Positions 20,226 to 28,776 of a stretch of 64,000 bases of DNA are shown here, piece after piece. Under the pieces are notes generated by a model. That model ran no database searches, had not been told where the DNA came from, and worked only from the letters and a program-made list of their open reading frames with translations. The stretch spans positions 51,445-115,444 of the forward strand of contig CBDUZW010000008.1 of the NCBI GenBank assembly GCA_965371805.1. The letters are read 5' to 3'. The first letter of the stretch is position 1. Each line of letters opens with the position of its first letter. The translations under genes were made by a program, and so were the position numbers. This DNA is from JAOZTV01 sp965371805 (GTDB lineage: Bacteria; Acidobacteriota; Aminicenantia; UBA2199).

Positions 20226-20540
20226 TTTTTCTTTTTATATCCCCAAATTCAAAATTTATAAAAATTATTAATATATCATTAAACACGTAATATATTTGAA
20301 CATAAAAAAAAACAATATTCAACATATTTATTGATTTTGTACTATGGTTTTTCTAGAAAATGAATATAAATAAAGAGATTCTTGCCTCACTCCTATTCCT
20401 TCTTAAATAATAAATGATTTTTGAGTTATCTATAATATCCTAAATATTTTTCATGATTTTCGTATTTTTTTATTTTTTACAATTTAGGCATTACATATTT
20501 TTGAAAATTCATGTAAAATATCATTTTATTAATAAAATTT
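20226..20540. other. AT-rich divergent promoter region
   Basis: This 315-bp stretch separates the divergent HD-GHKL and LRV genes. It is very AT-rich with no open frame of note. No convincing operator, repeat or RNA structure was recognised; promoters for both genes must lie here. Confidence 0.4.
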
Positions 20541-22763
20541 ATGAAAATAAGAGAAGATTTAATATCAGTTTCTGAACAACTTCAGCGCTTGGTTATTTTT
20601 GCTAGAGCTTTTGATACCAATAATTTAGAACATTGGTCACATTTAAAAAACAGAGAAGATTTCAAGGATGTTTATAAATTAGATAAAGATCAACGAAAGC
20701 CGTTAGAAGAGATATACAAAGTCGGAAGAGATATTGCTGTTTTTATGTCGTCTCATCTCACAGCATTTAATCAAGCCGACAGATATCCAAGTTTAACGTT
20801 ATATATAGATTCATTTAAAGACGGATGGATTGAAGAAATTGAAGATTTAAGAATGTTTTCAAATAAAACTGATAAAATAGCAAAAAACCTTGCTCAATGT
20901 CCATGGGCAGTTAGTCAAATGATTAATCTGTTTAATAAACAATTAGTTATGCTTGATACTATAAAACATACATTAAATATTCTAAAAGAAACAGATTTAT
21001 ATAAATCTGAAAATGGAAGTTTAACTGTAAAAAATAATAACGAAGGTGCTATATATAATATTCCTCATAATAGTGGCGATATCAATATAAGCTCTAAAAA
21101 TAAGTCTTCTAAAGTACTTTCTTTATTTAAATACAAGAAAATAGAATGGGAAAATCATCCTAAAAATATTTTTAGTTGGTTTTTATGGGCAATTCCAAAA
21201 GTATTATGGAGGCCGGTTATTATAGTTTTTGTTTGTTTTGCGGTTTATGGAGCTTTACAAATTGCGCAAAAAGATTCAATTGAATTAACCAATTTAAAAG
21301 ATGAAATAAATAGTAAAAAAAAAATGAAAATATGGGAAAATTCTGATGAGCCAGAGTTTAGGGAAGAGCTATTCAAAACTTTAATTAAACCTGATGATAT
21401 ACCATTGAAAATATGGAAAAGTCTCTTTTTGAAAGAAAATGATATAAAAGTATTAATAGCTATGGCATCCAATCCAAGTATACCTAAAAATTTTTTAAAT
21501 TATAGAAAGATTACTCAACATGAATCTGTACGTGTAAGGCTTGCTGGGATTCTAAACACAAACCAAAAAAAGAAGGCTATAAGATTGTTAGCAAATGAAG
21601 ATAATATAGGTGTACTTGATGTTGTTGCACTAAATGAGAATACACCTCCAAATATCCTTGTGGATCTAGCTAGAAGAAAAGAGAAAACAATATTAGAATC
21701 TATTGCTGCAAATAATAATACTCCAACTTCTATTCTTAATCATTTATCAAATTGCGATCAACTTGATATTGTGAAAAATGTTGCTGGAAATAATAATACA
21801 CCTCCTAATACCTTGAGATATATAATTGAAAACATGAGAAAAGACATTAGTAAAGAAATCCAATTTGCTATTATAAGAAATATTTTAAAAAACTCAAATA
21901 CTCCAGATGATGTTTATAAAAAACTGATTGAAAATTCATTAAAAAGAATGTCTAAAGATAATAAAGCTTTATTACTGTTGGATATTATGTATACTTCAAA
22001 ATGTACTAATGAGGTATTTAAAATATTGATTGAATATAAAGAATACTATATTTTTAATCATATAGTTAATAATCCTAAAACGCCTCATAGCATTATTAGA
22101 AATATGGTTAAATATTTAGTCAAACTTACACCTAAAAATGTCGAATATTCAATTCTTTATAATATTGCAAGTAGTTTGAACACTCCTATTGATGTTCTTA
22201 AAGATTTATCAAAAAGCAATAACATTGATATCCTTAAAAACATTGCAGGTAATATAAAAACTCCAATTAATATACTTAGAACTTTATCTAGAAGCAAGAA
22301 TGTTAGTATTCTTGAAAATATTGCCAGTAATTCTAATAGTCCAATAGATTTGTTTAGAAAATTAGCTGAAAGTAATGATATGAAAGTTCTTAGAGGTATT
22401 TCCAATAATACTAAAGCTCCAAATTATGTAATTAGAAAATTGGCTAAAAGTAAAAACACTGGAATCCTTATCAATATTGCACAGAACCCACAGACTCCAA
22501 TTGACGTTCTACTAGAATTGGCTGAAAGTAAAGAATATGATATCCTCTCTAGTATAGCTGAAAACTTAAAAACTCCAGTTGATATTCTTGAAAAATTGTT
22601 TAAAAGTAAGAGACTAGATATTGTTGAAGAGATTATTAACAATCCTAATACTCCAATAAGTATCCTAAAAAAATTGATTCTAATAGATGATAAAAACTTT
22701 AGAGAAGAAGCATTGCTTCAACTCCTTAATAGATCAGAAAGTGAATGGCAGAAAAATATATAA
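20541..22763 (+). CDS. Membrane protein with C-terminal leucine-rich-variant (LRV) repeats
   Basis: 740 residues, not matched to a named family as a whole. Residues 1-160 are helical. Residues about 165-190 contain an IYNIPHNSGDINISS linker of a kind often seen in conflict proteins. One membrane helix follows near residues 220-243 (VLWRPVIIVFVCFAVYGAL). From about residue 300 to the end there are about 15 units of roughly 24 residues with the pattern N-x-x-T/S-P-x-x-(I/V)-L-x-x-L-(A/S)-x-(S)-x-x-x-x-I-L-x-x-I-A, matching the LRV repeat. It probably forms a cytoplasmic solenoid for protein binding, tethered to the membrane. It sits between the HD-GHKL ATPase and the KAP NTPase; a shared function is plausible but unproven. 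Confidence 0.7.
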   Translation: MKIREDLISVSEQLQRLVIFARAFDTNNLEHWSHLKNREDFKDVYKLDKDQRKPLEEIYKVGRDIAVFMSSHLTAFNQADRYPSLTLYIDSFKDGWIEEIEDLRMFSNKTDKIAKNLAQCPWAVSQMINLFNKQLVMLDTIKHTLNILKETDLYKSENGSLTVKNNNEGAIYNIPHNSGDINISSKNKSSKVLSLFKYKKIEWENHPKNIFSWFLWAIPKVLWRPVIIVFVCFAVYGALQIAQKDSIELTNLKDEINSKKKMKIWENSDEPEFREELFKTLIKPDDIPLKIWKSLFLKENDIKVLIAMASNPSIPKNFLNYRKITQHESVRVRLAGILNTNQKKKAIRLLANEDNIGVLDVVALNENTPPNILVDLARRKEKTILESIAANNNTPTSILNHLSNCDQLDIVKNVAGNNNTPPNTLRYIIENMRKDISKEIQFAIIRNILKNSNTPDDVYKKLIENSLKRMSKDNKALLLLDIMYTSKCTNEVFKILIEYKEYYIFNHIVNNPKTPHSIIRNMVKYLVKLTPKNVEYSILYNIASSLNTPIDVLKDLSKSNNIDILKNIAGNIKTPINILRTLSRSKNVSILENIASNSNSPIDLFRKLAESNDMKVLRGISNNTKAPNYVIRKLAKSKNTGILINIAQNPQTPIDVLLELAESKEYDILSSIAENLKTPVDILEKLFKSKRLDIVEEIINNPNTPISILKKLILIDDKNFREEALLQLLNRSESEWQKNI

Positions 22764-22794
22764 TTTTTTTTGGATGCTTTGAATAAGCTTAGCA

Positions 22795-22941
22795 TTTCTG
22801 GGACGGAGTCGTAATTTTTTGATTTTTGCTTTTTTATACTGCATGGATATTTTTACCTGATTCCGTAAACATTAAATTATATAGTAAACAAACTTTTCAT
22901 TTTAATTTACAAAATTTAAAAATATTAAAAAATAGCTAATA
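22795..22941 (+). repeat. Short dispersed repeat, copy A (long form)
   Basis: Begins TTTCTGGGACGGAGTC and continues with GATTTTTGCTTTTTTATACT, GGATATTTTTACCTG and TAGTAAACAAACTTTTCATT. The full 145 bp or so matches copy C (27609-27757) closely. It lies just upstream of the KAP-FGE gene, in the same orientation as all other copies. Confidence 0.7.
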
Positions 22942-23021
22942 TTTAAAAACCTTCTTGATATTTATTTTTATTTTATTTATACTTAAATATCTTAAATAAT
23001 TAATACTAAAGGATTTTAAAT

Positions 23022-25073
23022 ATGGGAAAGAATGATAAAAATTCTATTATAGAACCGGTAAAAATAATCAGTGATCATCCAGAGATAATTTTTGATAAAA
23101 TTTCTTTCGGTTTTGAGCATTATGTAGGCACATTATCTGAATTGATTGCAAATAAGGAGAATGCTACTCCTCTGGTTATTGGTGTATATGGAGACTGGGG
23201 AACCGGAAAGACCACTCTTATGAGAAATATTCAGGGACATTTAGATAATGGGAAATATAATAAAGAAAAATGGAGTAGAAAATGTAAAACAATCTGGTTT
23301 GAACCCTGGAAATATGAAAAAGAGGATGAAATTCTTGCAGCTTTAATTGAAACTATTTTTAAGGAAATGCAGAAAGACGGATTTTTTGGACATCTTAAAT
23401 CCAATATAGAAAAAATCACTAAAAATATAAATATTAAAGGTTTCTTCTCTGAGTTTATAAAGCAGGTGACATTGGGTACAGTAAATCTGGATAAATTGTT
23501 TTCTGATGAGGATTATAAAGCGAGATTGGCATTTTATGATAATTTTGATCTTTTATTAAACAGGCTTATTTTTGCATACTTAAGCTTTGGTTTTCAAGAA
23601 GAAGGGGAATATCAGGAATGGGATGATAAAAAGGGGAGTCTCGTTATATTTATAGATGATTTAGATCGCTGCCCTCCTGAGCGTATTCTAAAAGTTTTGG
23701 AAACAATAAAATTATTTATGGACAAAAAAGGCTGTGTTTTTGTAATTGGAGCGGATAAAAATATTATTGAAAATGCAGTTAAATTAGACGGATTTAAAGA
23801 TTATTATAAGAAGTTTATGGACAAAATTATTAATGTGGTGTTTAAATTACCTAAAATACATGAAAATGATTTTGAAAATTATCTAAAAAATATAAAGAAA
23901 GATTTTTCTATAGATTTAACTGAATATTCAGAAATTATTATTCCTATGATGAATAATAATCCACGAAATTTAAAAAGATTTATTAATGATATTAATTTAA
24001 GATATAATTTATTACAAAAAAAAGGATTAAAAATAGAATTAAAACATCTGATAATCTGGGAAATAATCAGTGATAATTTCCCCTATTTAAAAGATGTAAT
24101 AATAAAAAATAAAGCAACAGAGACTTTTAACAGATTAAAAGTGATAATGTCCATATATAGAGATACAAACATTGAAGAAAAGGATAAAGAAAAAAAACTA
24201 GAACCCTTAAGAAAAGATATTGATGATAAACTTCATGATTTTTTTATAGATCCGGTTAAAGCAAAATTAATTGAGTCTTTTGATTGTGATGATGAACAAA
24301 TAGAACAGCTTGAGACTCTTAAAGATATTTTTGACAGCAGTGAACCTGAAATACTAAAAGATGATTTATATAAAAATGAAATTGGAGATATGGTTAAAAT
24401 ACCCAAAGGAAAGCTTCTTTTCAAACACGATCAAAAAGAAATATCTATAGCGTTATATGAAATTGGAATATTTCCAGTTACCAACCAGGAATATGCTAAG
24501 TTTATTAAAGAAGGATATAAAGAAGAAAAATACTGGCGAAAATATGGCGGATGGGAATGGAAACTAGAGTATAACATTGAAAATCCTAGATACTGGGATC
24601 ATCCAGTTTTTAATGGTCCTATAAAACCCGTAGTTGGTGTGAGTTTTTATGAAGCTGGTGCTTATTGTGAATGGCTTTCTGGAAAAACAGGATTAAATTA
24701 CAGATTACCCAATGAAAAAGAATGGGAAAAAGCGGCAAGAGGGACTGATGGCAGAAGATATCCATGGGGCAATGACTTTGATAAAAATAAATGCAATACA
24801 ATAGAGTCAGGCAGAAAAAAAACAAATGACGTCAATTTGTTTACTAATGGTAGAAGCCCTTTTGGGTGTTATGATATGGAGGGCAATGTCTGGGAATGGA
24901 CATCTACTATAATTAATGATTTTCATGTTATGCGCGGGGGAAGCTGGAGAGTTAATCTCAATACTACTCTTACAACAAGAAATAACAAAAGCATTCCAGA
25001 AGATCAAGACAATGTTAATGGTTTTCGTATTTCTCGAGATCCAGTACCTAGTATGGGAATAGACAGGGATTAA
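23022..25073 (+). CDS. KAP-family P-loop NTPase fused to FGE-sulfatase-like domain
   Basis: 683 residues. The N-terminal KAP NTPase has Walker A GDWGTGKTT near residue 52, Walker B LVIFIDDLDRCPPERI near residue 210 and the family MNNNPRNLKRFIND segment near residue 315. The membrane helices that many KAP proteins insert between the Walker motifs are not seen. Residues about 450-680 are a formylglycine-generating-enzyme-like (C-type-lectin fold) domain: GIFPVTNQEYAKF, RLPNEKEWEKAARG, YPWGNDF, DMEGNVWEWT, RGGSW, GFRISR. In conflict systems such domains act as sensor or effector modules beside NTPases. AAAGGA precedes the ATG by 7 bases. The gene is flanked by repeat copies A and B. Activity is inferred; domain calls are secure. 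Confidence 0.85.
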   Translation: MGKNDKNSIIEPVKIISDHPEIIFDKISFGFEHYVGTLSELIANKENATPLVIGVYGDWGTGKTTLMRNIQGHLDNGKYNKEKWSRKCKTIWFEPWKYEKEDEILAALIETIFKEMQKDGFFGHLKSNIEKITKNINIKGFFSEFIKQVTLGTVNLDKLFSDEDYKARLAFYDNFDLLLNRLIFAYLSFGFQEEGEYQEWDDKKGSLVIFIDDLDRCPPERILKVLETIKLFMDKKGCVFVIGADKNIIENAVKLDGFKDYYKKFMDKIINVVFKLPKIHENDFENYLKNIKKDFSIDLTEYSEIIIPMMNNNPRNLKRFINDINLRYNLLQKKGLKIELKHLIIWEIISDNFPYLKDVIIKNKATETFNRLKVIMSIYRDTNIEEKDKEKKLEPLRKDIDDKLHDFFIDPVKAKLIESFDCDDEQIEQLETLKDIFDSSEPEILKDDLYKNEIGDMVKIPKGKLLFKHDQKEISIALYEIGIFPVTNQEYAKFIKEGYKEEKYWRKYGGWEWKLEYNIENPRYWDHPVFNGPIKPVVGVSFYEAGAYCEWLSGKTGLNYRLPNEKEWEKAARGTDGRRYPWGNDFDKNKCNTIESGRKKTNDVNLFTNGRSPFGCYDMEGNVWEWTSTIINDFHVMRGGSWRVNLNTTLTTRNNKSIPEDQDNVNGFRISRDPVPSMGIDRD

Positions 25074-25133
25074 CTGGATCTGCTTTATAAATGAATTTGA
25101 TAGCATACAGGAAAAAGTTGTTATGGAATAAAG

Positions 25134-25200
25134 GTTTTGGGGGACGGGGTATTTATTTTTTGATTCTTGAATTTCAGAAAATTTGGTGTCATGCTAGAAG
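25134..25200 (+). repeat. Short dispersed repeat, copy B, with adjoining hairpin
   Basis: TTTTGGGGGACGGGGT then TTTTTTGATTCTTG, matching copies A, C and E. It runs into an imperfect inverted repeat at 25188-25237 (GTCATGCTAGAA pairing with TTCTAGAAATGAC). The 76-codon frame spanning it (25091-25321) is not considered real. The remainder of the 25074-25379 gap holds only the next gene's promoter. Confidence 0.65.
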
Positions 25201-25326
25201 AAGAAATTCTTGTCTGATACTAATTTCTAGAAATGACAAAATCCTTTTTTATAAAGCAGCAAAATTATTGTTATTTATGCTAACATGGCTCAGTGCCTTA
25301 ATTTATTTAGTCTTTTTGTAAAATTT

Positions 25327-25355
25327 TTGCAAAAAACATATTTAAATGTTATGAT
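25327..25355 (+). promoter_or_regulatory. Promoter of the first ATPase-RloB pair
   Basis: -35 TTGCAA (25327-25332), 17-bp spacer, -10 TATGAT (25350-25355), 24 bp before the ATG, with AGAGGTG as ribosome site. Confidence 0.6.
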
Positions 25356-25379
25356 ATGCTTTAAATAAGAGGTGAAAAA

Positions 25380-26651
25380 ATGTTAATTGAATTTAGTGTT
25401 AATAATTTCAAGTCTTTTAAAGATACAAAAAAAATCAGTATGGTACGTAGTAAAAGTAAAGATCCCAGTCTTTTAGACAATACTTTTAGTATCAATAATT
25501 ATAATTTGCTTAAAAGTGCTGTAGTTTATGGTGCTAATGCCAGTGGGAAAAGTAATTTATTCAATGCTATGGCTTTTATGAAATCATTTGTTATAAAATC
25601 AGTTAAAATGCAAAAGGTTGAAAAAATCCCTGTTGAAACTTTTATGTTACATACTGAAACTGAAAGTTCTTCAAGTAGTTTCGAAGTTATCTTTATTATT
25701 GATAATAATGAATATAGATATGGATTTGAAGTTGATGAAAATAAAGTATATGCGGAATGGCTCTTTTCTGACAGAACAGGGAAGCGGGAAGCACAATTAT
25801 TTTTTAGAGAAGAAGGGAAATATTCTATCAATTCAAGGTTGTTTAAAGAAGGAAAAGGATTAGAAAATAAAACAAGGGATAATGCACTTTTTTTATCAGT
25901 AGTGGCTCAATTTAATGGAGATATATCCACAAAGATAATTAAATGGTTTTATTATTTTAACCAGCTTCATGGTTTAAAAAATGATTTGTATATGGACTTT
26001 ACAATGAGACAACTAAAACTACCTGAATTTAAAAAGGAGATTGTAAAAATGGTAAATTTTGCAGATCTTGGAATTAGTGATTTAGAAGTTATTGAAAAAG
26101 AGGTTACAAAAGAAACATTACCTGAAAATTTACCAGATGAAATTAGAGAGATGATGATGAAAGATAATTCCAAGTTGATTAATATTATAACAAAACATAA
26201 TAAATATAATGAAAAAATGGAACTTGACTCATTAATTGATTTTGAATTGAATAAAAATGAATCGGATGGTACAAAAAAGTTTTTTGCAATATCTGCCCCA
26301 ATATTAGACACGCTGAAAAATGGAAAAATTTTAGTAATCGATGAACTTGATTCTAGTCTACATCCAGTATTAACTGAACATTTAATAAAATTATTTAATG
26401 ACAAAAATATAAATAATAAGAATGCTCAACTGATATTCACTACTCATAATACAAATTTACTAAATAATAGTATTTTTAGAAGAGATCAGATCTGGTTTAC
26501 TGAAAAAGACAAGTTTGGAGCTACAGATCTTTATTCATTAATTGAATATAATAAACCCAGAAAAAATGATCTTTGGGAAAAAAGATATTTACAAGGGAGA
26601 TATGGTGGGGTCCCGTATATAAAAAATATAAAATTTAATGAGGAATCTTAA
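25380..26651 (+). CDS. AbiL/RloA-like ABC-class ATPase (AAA_15/AAA_21), pair 1
   Basis: 423 residues. The N-terminus MLIEFSVNNFKSFKDTKKIS is typical of OLD/SMC-like ATPases. Walker A is YGANASGKSN, the ABC-like signature region is SDGTKKFFAI, Walker B is KILVIDELDSSLHP and the H-loop is IFTTHNTNLL. The C-terminal motif IWFTEKDKFGATDLYSL is shared with the paralogue at 57784. It is followed with a one-base TAATG overlap by an RloB gene. Family knowledge: AbiLi/AbiLii-type abortive-infection pairs couple such an ATPase to an RloB effector, much like PARIS and Gabija. Phage sensing is likely; the trigger is unknown. Confidence 0.82.
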   Translation: MLIEFSVNNFKSFKDTKKISMVRSKSKDPSLLDNTFSINNYNLLKSAVVYGANASGKSNLFNAMAFMKSFVIKSVKMQKVEKIPVETFMLHTETESSSSSFEVIFIIDNNEYRYGFEVDENKVYAEWLFSDRTGKREAQLFFREEGKYSINSRLFKEGKGLENKTRDNALFLSVVAQFNGDISTKIIKWFYYFNQLHGLKNDLYMDFTMRQLKLPEFKKEIVKMVNFADLGISDLEVIEKEVTKETLPENLPDEIREMMMKDNSKLINIITKHNKYNEKMELDSLIDFELNKNESDGTKKFFAISAPILDTLKNGKILVIDELDSSLHPVLTEHLIKLFNDKNINNKNAQLIFTTHNTNLLNNSIFRRDQIWFTEKDKFGATDLYSLIEYNKPRKNDLWEKRYLQGRYGGVPYIKNIKFNEES

Positions 26652-27307
26652 TGAGCAGACGGGTAGGTAGTGACAAACTATTTAAGAAGCAAAAAAAGAA
26701 AAATGAGATAACAAAAAGAAAAGAAAAACAAAGGGTTGAAAGAGTTAGGGTACTAATTGCCTGTGAAGGAGAAAAAACAGAACCTTATTATTTTCTAAAT
26801 CTTATTAAAGATAACAAACTATCTGGATCTGTTGTAATTGTTCCTCATAAACATACAAACCCAAGTGGAGTATTAAAAGACTTAACAAATCATTTAAAGA
26901 CCGATCGTGAATTTGATTATAAATGGATAGTTATTGATAGAGATGAAAATGGTCATACATTGGTGGATTTTAATAATGCTATTCAAAATGCAAAAAAACA
27001 GAAAGTGAGTGTCGCATATTCAAATCCATCATTCGAATTTTGGTATTTAATTCATTTTAATTATTTTACAAATGCATTACACAGAGATGATGTTATAAAA
27101 CGTTTAAGAAAAAATTATATTTCTGATTATGAAAAAAAAGCAGATAATATTTATCAATTATTACTACCAAAGCAGAAGACAGCAATTAAAAATGCAAAAA
27201 AACTTTTAAAGTACCATGAAGAAACAAGTGGAATTAATCCAGCCAAAAACAATCCTTCAACAACAGTTTTTGAATTAGTTGAGCTTCTTACTTCTTTTAA
27301 ATACTAA
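26651..27307 (+). CDS. RloB/AbiLii family protein, pair 1
   Basis: 218 residues, very basic at the N-terminus (residues 8-30). RloB landmarks are ACEGEKTEPYYF near residue 37 and VIDRDENGH near residue 97, spaced like the Glu and DxD of Toprim-type nucleases, then SNPSFEFWYLIHF. It is probably the effector of the upstream ATPase, translated through the TAATG overlap. Only about 36% of the residues look alike by eye between this and RloB of pair 2 apart from motifs (eye estimate), so the pairs are old paralogues. The nuclease activity is inferred. Confidence 0.82.
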   Translation: MSRRVGSDKLFKKQKKKNEITKRKEKQRVERVRVLIACEGEKTEPYYFLNLIKDNKLSGSVVIVPHKHTNPSGVLKDLTNHLKTDREFDYKWIVIDRDENGHTLVDFNNAIQNAKKQKVSVAYSNPSFEFWYLIHFNYFTNALHRDDVIKRLRKNYISDYEKKADNIYQLLLPKQKTAIKNAKKLLKYHEETSGINPAKNNPSTTVFELVELLTSFKY

Positions 27308-27330
27308 TTAATTAATCTTTCAGGAACTGC

Positions 27331-27395
27331 ATTTTGGGGGCAGAGGCTTACTTATTTACTTCTTCTTCAAATAAATTCCAGCAATACAAAAATAA
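27331..27395 (+). repeat. Short dispersed repeat, copy G
   Basis: ATTTTGGGGGCAGAGGCTTA then ATTTACTTCTTC and AAATAAATTCCAGC: the 'GACAGAGG...AAATAAATTCCAGC' subtype shared with copies D, F and H. It starts 24 bp after the RloB stop. Confidence 0.6.
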
Positions 27396-27483
27396 TATGT
27401 TTTTTAATAAAGCTAAATATACTTTAAAAGGGTCACTCAAGATTAGATTAAGTCTGAGTTTGAGTCTTTAATCATTTTTTTTA

Positions 27484-27530
27484 TAGGATTTTATACTCAA
27501 TTTGATAATTGAGTATTTTACCTATAGAAT
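27484..27530 (+). promoter_or_regulatory. Bipartite upstream element, copy 2 (orphan)
   Basis: TAGGATTTTATACT at 27484 and GTATTTTACCTATAGAAT at 27513 (29-base spacing). Downstream comes a good ribosome site (AAAAGGAG) and an ATG at 27595, but after five codons (MGKVS) the frame runs into repeat copy C. The gene it once served has been lost or cut off. The rest of the 27308-27893 gap consists of copies G and C and one short frame. Confidence 0.5.
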
Positions 27531-27608
27531 TTATGTGTGAAAATAATGTATATTCTTATTTAAACTAAAGTTACGTTTAAAAGGAGAATATTAAATGGGA
27601 AAAGTTAG

Positions 27609-27757
27609 TTTTTGGGGGACGGGGTTTTTATTTTTTGATTCTTGCTTTTTATACTGCGTGGATATTTTTACCTGTTTTCATAAGCAATAAAATGCATTGT
27701 TAAATTCATAGTAAACAAACTTTTCATTTTAATTGGAAAAATTTAGAAATATTATTA
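27609..27757 (+). repeat. Short dispersed repeat, copy C (long form)
   Basis: TTTTGGGGGACGGGG then TTTTTTGATTCTTGC, TATACTGCGTGGATATTTTT and TAGTAAACAAACTTTTCATT. It is nearly the same as copy A over its whole length, 4.8 kb away, with small indels in the middle. Confidence 0.7.
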
Positions 27758-27776
27758 TTATTTAATTGAGGTAATA

Positions 27777-27878
27777 ATGATAACTAAAGCAATGAAAATT
27801 GAAGATACTCTTATTCTTATTCCTGAACTTGAAAAATATAAAGGTAAAATTGTAGAAATAAAAACAAAAACTGTTTGA
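27777..27878 (+). CDS. 33-residue ORF, possible antitoxin fragment
   Basis: Reads MITKAMKIEDTLILIPELEK and ends KGKIVEIKTKTV before TGA. A GAGGT ribosome site lies 5 bases before the ATG. The short beta-strand-like N-terminus resembles that of small type II antitoxins or their truncated remains, with no partner beside it. It is boxed between repeat copies C and D, so it may be debris. Low confidence that it is a working gene. Confidence 0.25.
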   Translation: MITKAMKIEDTLILIPELEKYKGKIVEIKTKTV

Positions 27879-27893
27879 ACCATGATTAAAGGA

Positions 27894-28448
27894 TTATAGA
27901 ATTTTGGTGACGGAGGTTTGTTTTTTTACTTTTTGCTTTTTGACAAATTCCAACCTCACTAAAAACAAATAATCTGTTAATTTGTTTCGAGTTTCCTGTC
28001 CCATCATTCTTTGTTGTACCCATTTTTTACTTCTTCCAAGTTTTTGCCAATTGTCCCTGGCTCGATTAAGTGATTTTTCAGGATCTGTTATCTCTTCCAT
28101 TCGTTCATATCCAACCTTTGCCAGCCATAGTTTTATTGGTTCCGCTTTTTTACTTGGTACAGATTGAACAAGGCGTAAAATTGTTTCTACATTTGCTACA
28201 TCGGTAAATCTGTTTTTTCCATCTTGTGCTAACATTTTCAAATGGTGACAATTTGTCACCGTTTCATTTCCTTCTGTTTTTAGTCTCTCTTTTAGTTTAT
28301 TCCAATATTTTCTTGCTTTTTGATTGTCAATTTGTTCTGTCAAGGCAGCAATAATGTCTGTTATAGAAAAATATCATTTTTCTTTATTTTCATCATAATG
28401 ACGACGGATTTTAAATTTATCAAAAATAGTTAAATCTTGGTTTTTCAT
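27894..28448 (-). pseudogene. BRO-N/DinD-family gene, nonsense mutation and lost 3' end
   Basis: The natural start is the ATG at 28448: MKNQDLTIFDKFKIRRHYDE, then an in-frame TGA at 28376-28374 exactly where the family has Trp (EKWYFS). The frame continues YFSITDIIAALTEQIDNQKA, KYWNKLKERLKTEGNE and the DinD hallmark GRSKKWVQQRMMGQETRN. After TDYL the sequence becomes repeat copy D, so the C-terminal half of the family is missing. Intact members are BRO-N phage-antirepressor-like proteins (E. coli DinD is LexA-regulated and inhibits RecA activity). A shortened product from an internal start (28343) is conceivable but probably not functional. Confidence 0.8.
27901..27970 (+). repeat. Short dispersed repeat, copy D, fused to the end of a broken gene
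   Basis: ATTTTGGTGACGGAGG then TTTTTTACTTTTTGCTTTTT and AAATTCCAACCT. On the minus strand it supplies the last 22 or so codons and the stop of the DinD-like pseudogene, so it has replaced that gene's 3' end. Confidence 0.65.
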
Positions 28449-28511
28449 TTTTAAACCTCACTCATTTATTATAATATAAAAAACAGTTTTATTCCAAAGT
28501 TATTTTTTGAT

Positions 28512-28575
28512 GTTTTGGGGATGGAGTTGTTATTTTTGGATTTTTGCTTTTTAATAAAGTCCAGCCTAAAAAAAG
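28512..28575 (+). repeat. Short dispersed repeat, copy E
   Basis: GTTTTGGGGATGGAGTT then TTTTTGGATTTTTGCTTTTT and AATAAAGTCCAGCC: front half like copies A and C, back half like D, F and H. Downstream (28576-28681) are two imperfect CCTTGAGTTTTTT-type direct repeats and no gene. Confidence 0.6.
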
Positions 28576-28681
28576 CTATTTATAAGAACATTTGGTGTCA
28601 GACAAAAAAATTACATTACTATAGCCTTGAGTTTTTGCAAAAAAAAACTGTTTAATTCCTTGAGTTTTTTCATAAACTAAA

Positions 28682-28770
28682 AAATTTTGGGTGACAGAGG
28701 ATTACTTTTTTACTTCTATTTTTAAATAAATTTCACCCTTACAAAAACAATCTATTATTTTCAAATATAG
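28682..28770 (+). repeat. Short dispersed repeat, copy F
   Basis: ATTTTGGGTGACAGAGGATT then ACTTTTTTACTTCT, AAATAAATTTCACCC and ACAATCTATTATTTT. It aligns with copy H at 60703 over its whole length. It abuts the DUF2807 remnant. Confidence 0.65.
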
Positions 28771-28776
28771 TTTAAG

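Noticed and set aside
25091..25321. 76-codon ORF after the KAP-FGE gene
   Set aside because: It spans repeat copy B and the hairpin; no ribosome site; composition follows the repeat.
23022..25379. Diversity-generating retroelement around the FGE-like domain
   Set aside because: No reverse transcriptase frame and no near-copy of the C-terminal coding segment was seen in the window. Kept only as a test in the KAP-FGE finding.
28576..28681. Start of a CRISPR array (two CCTTGAGTTTTTT direct repeats)
   Set aside because: Only two imperfect, T-rich repeats without regular spacers; no cas gene.
22795..28770. Integron-like attC array, because genes alternate with repeats
   Set aside because: The repeats lack the imperfect inverted arms and conserved GTTRRRY ends of attC, and no integrase is present. 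Described instead as a dispersed repeat with cassette-like arrangement.
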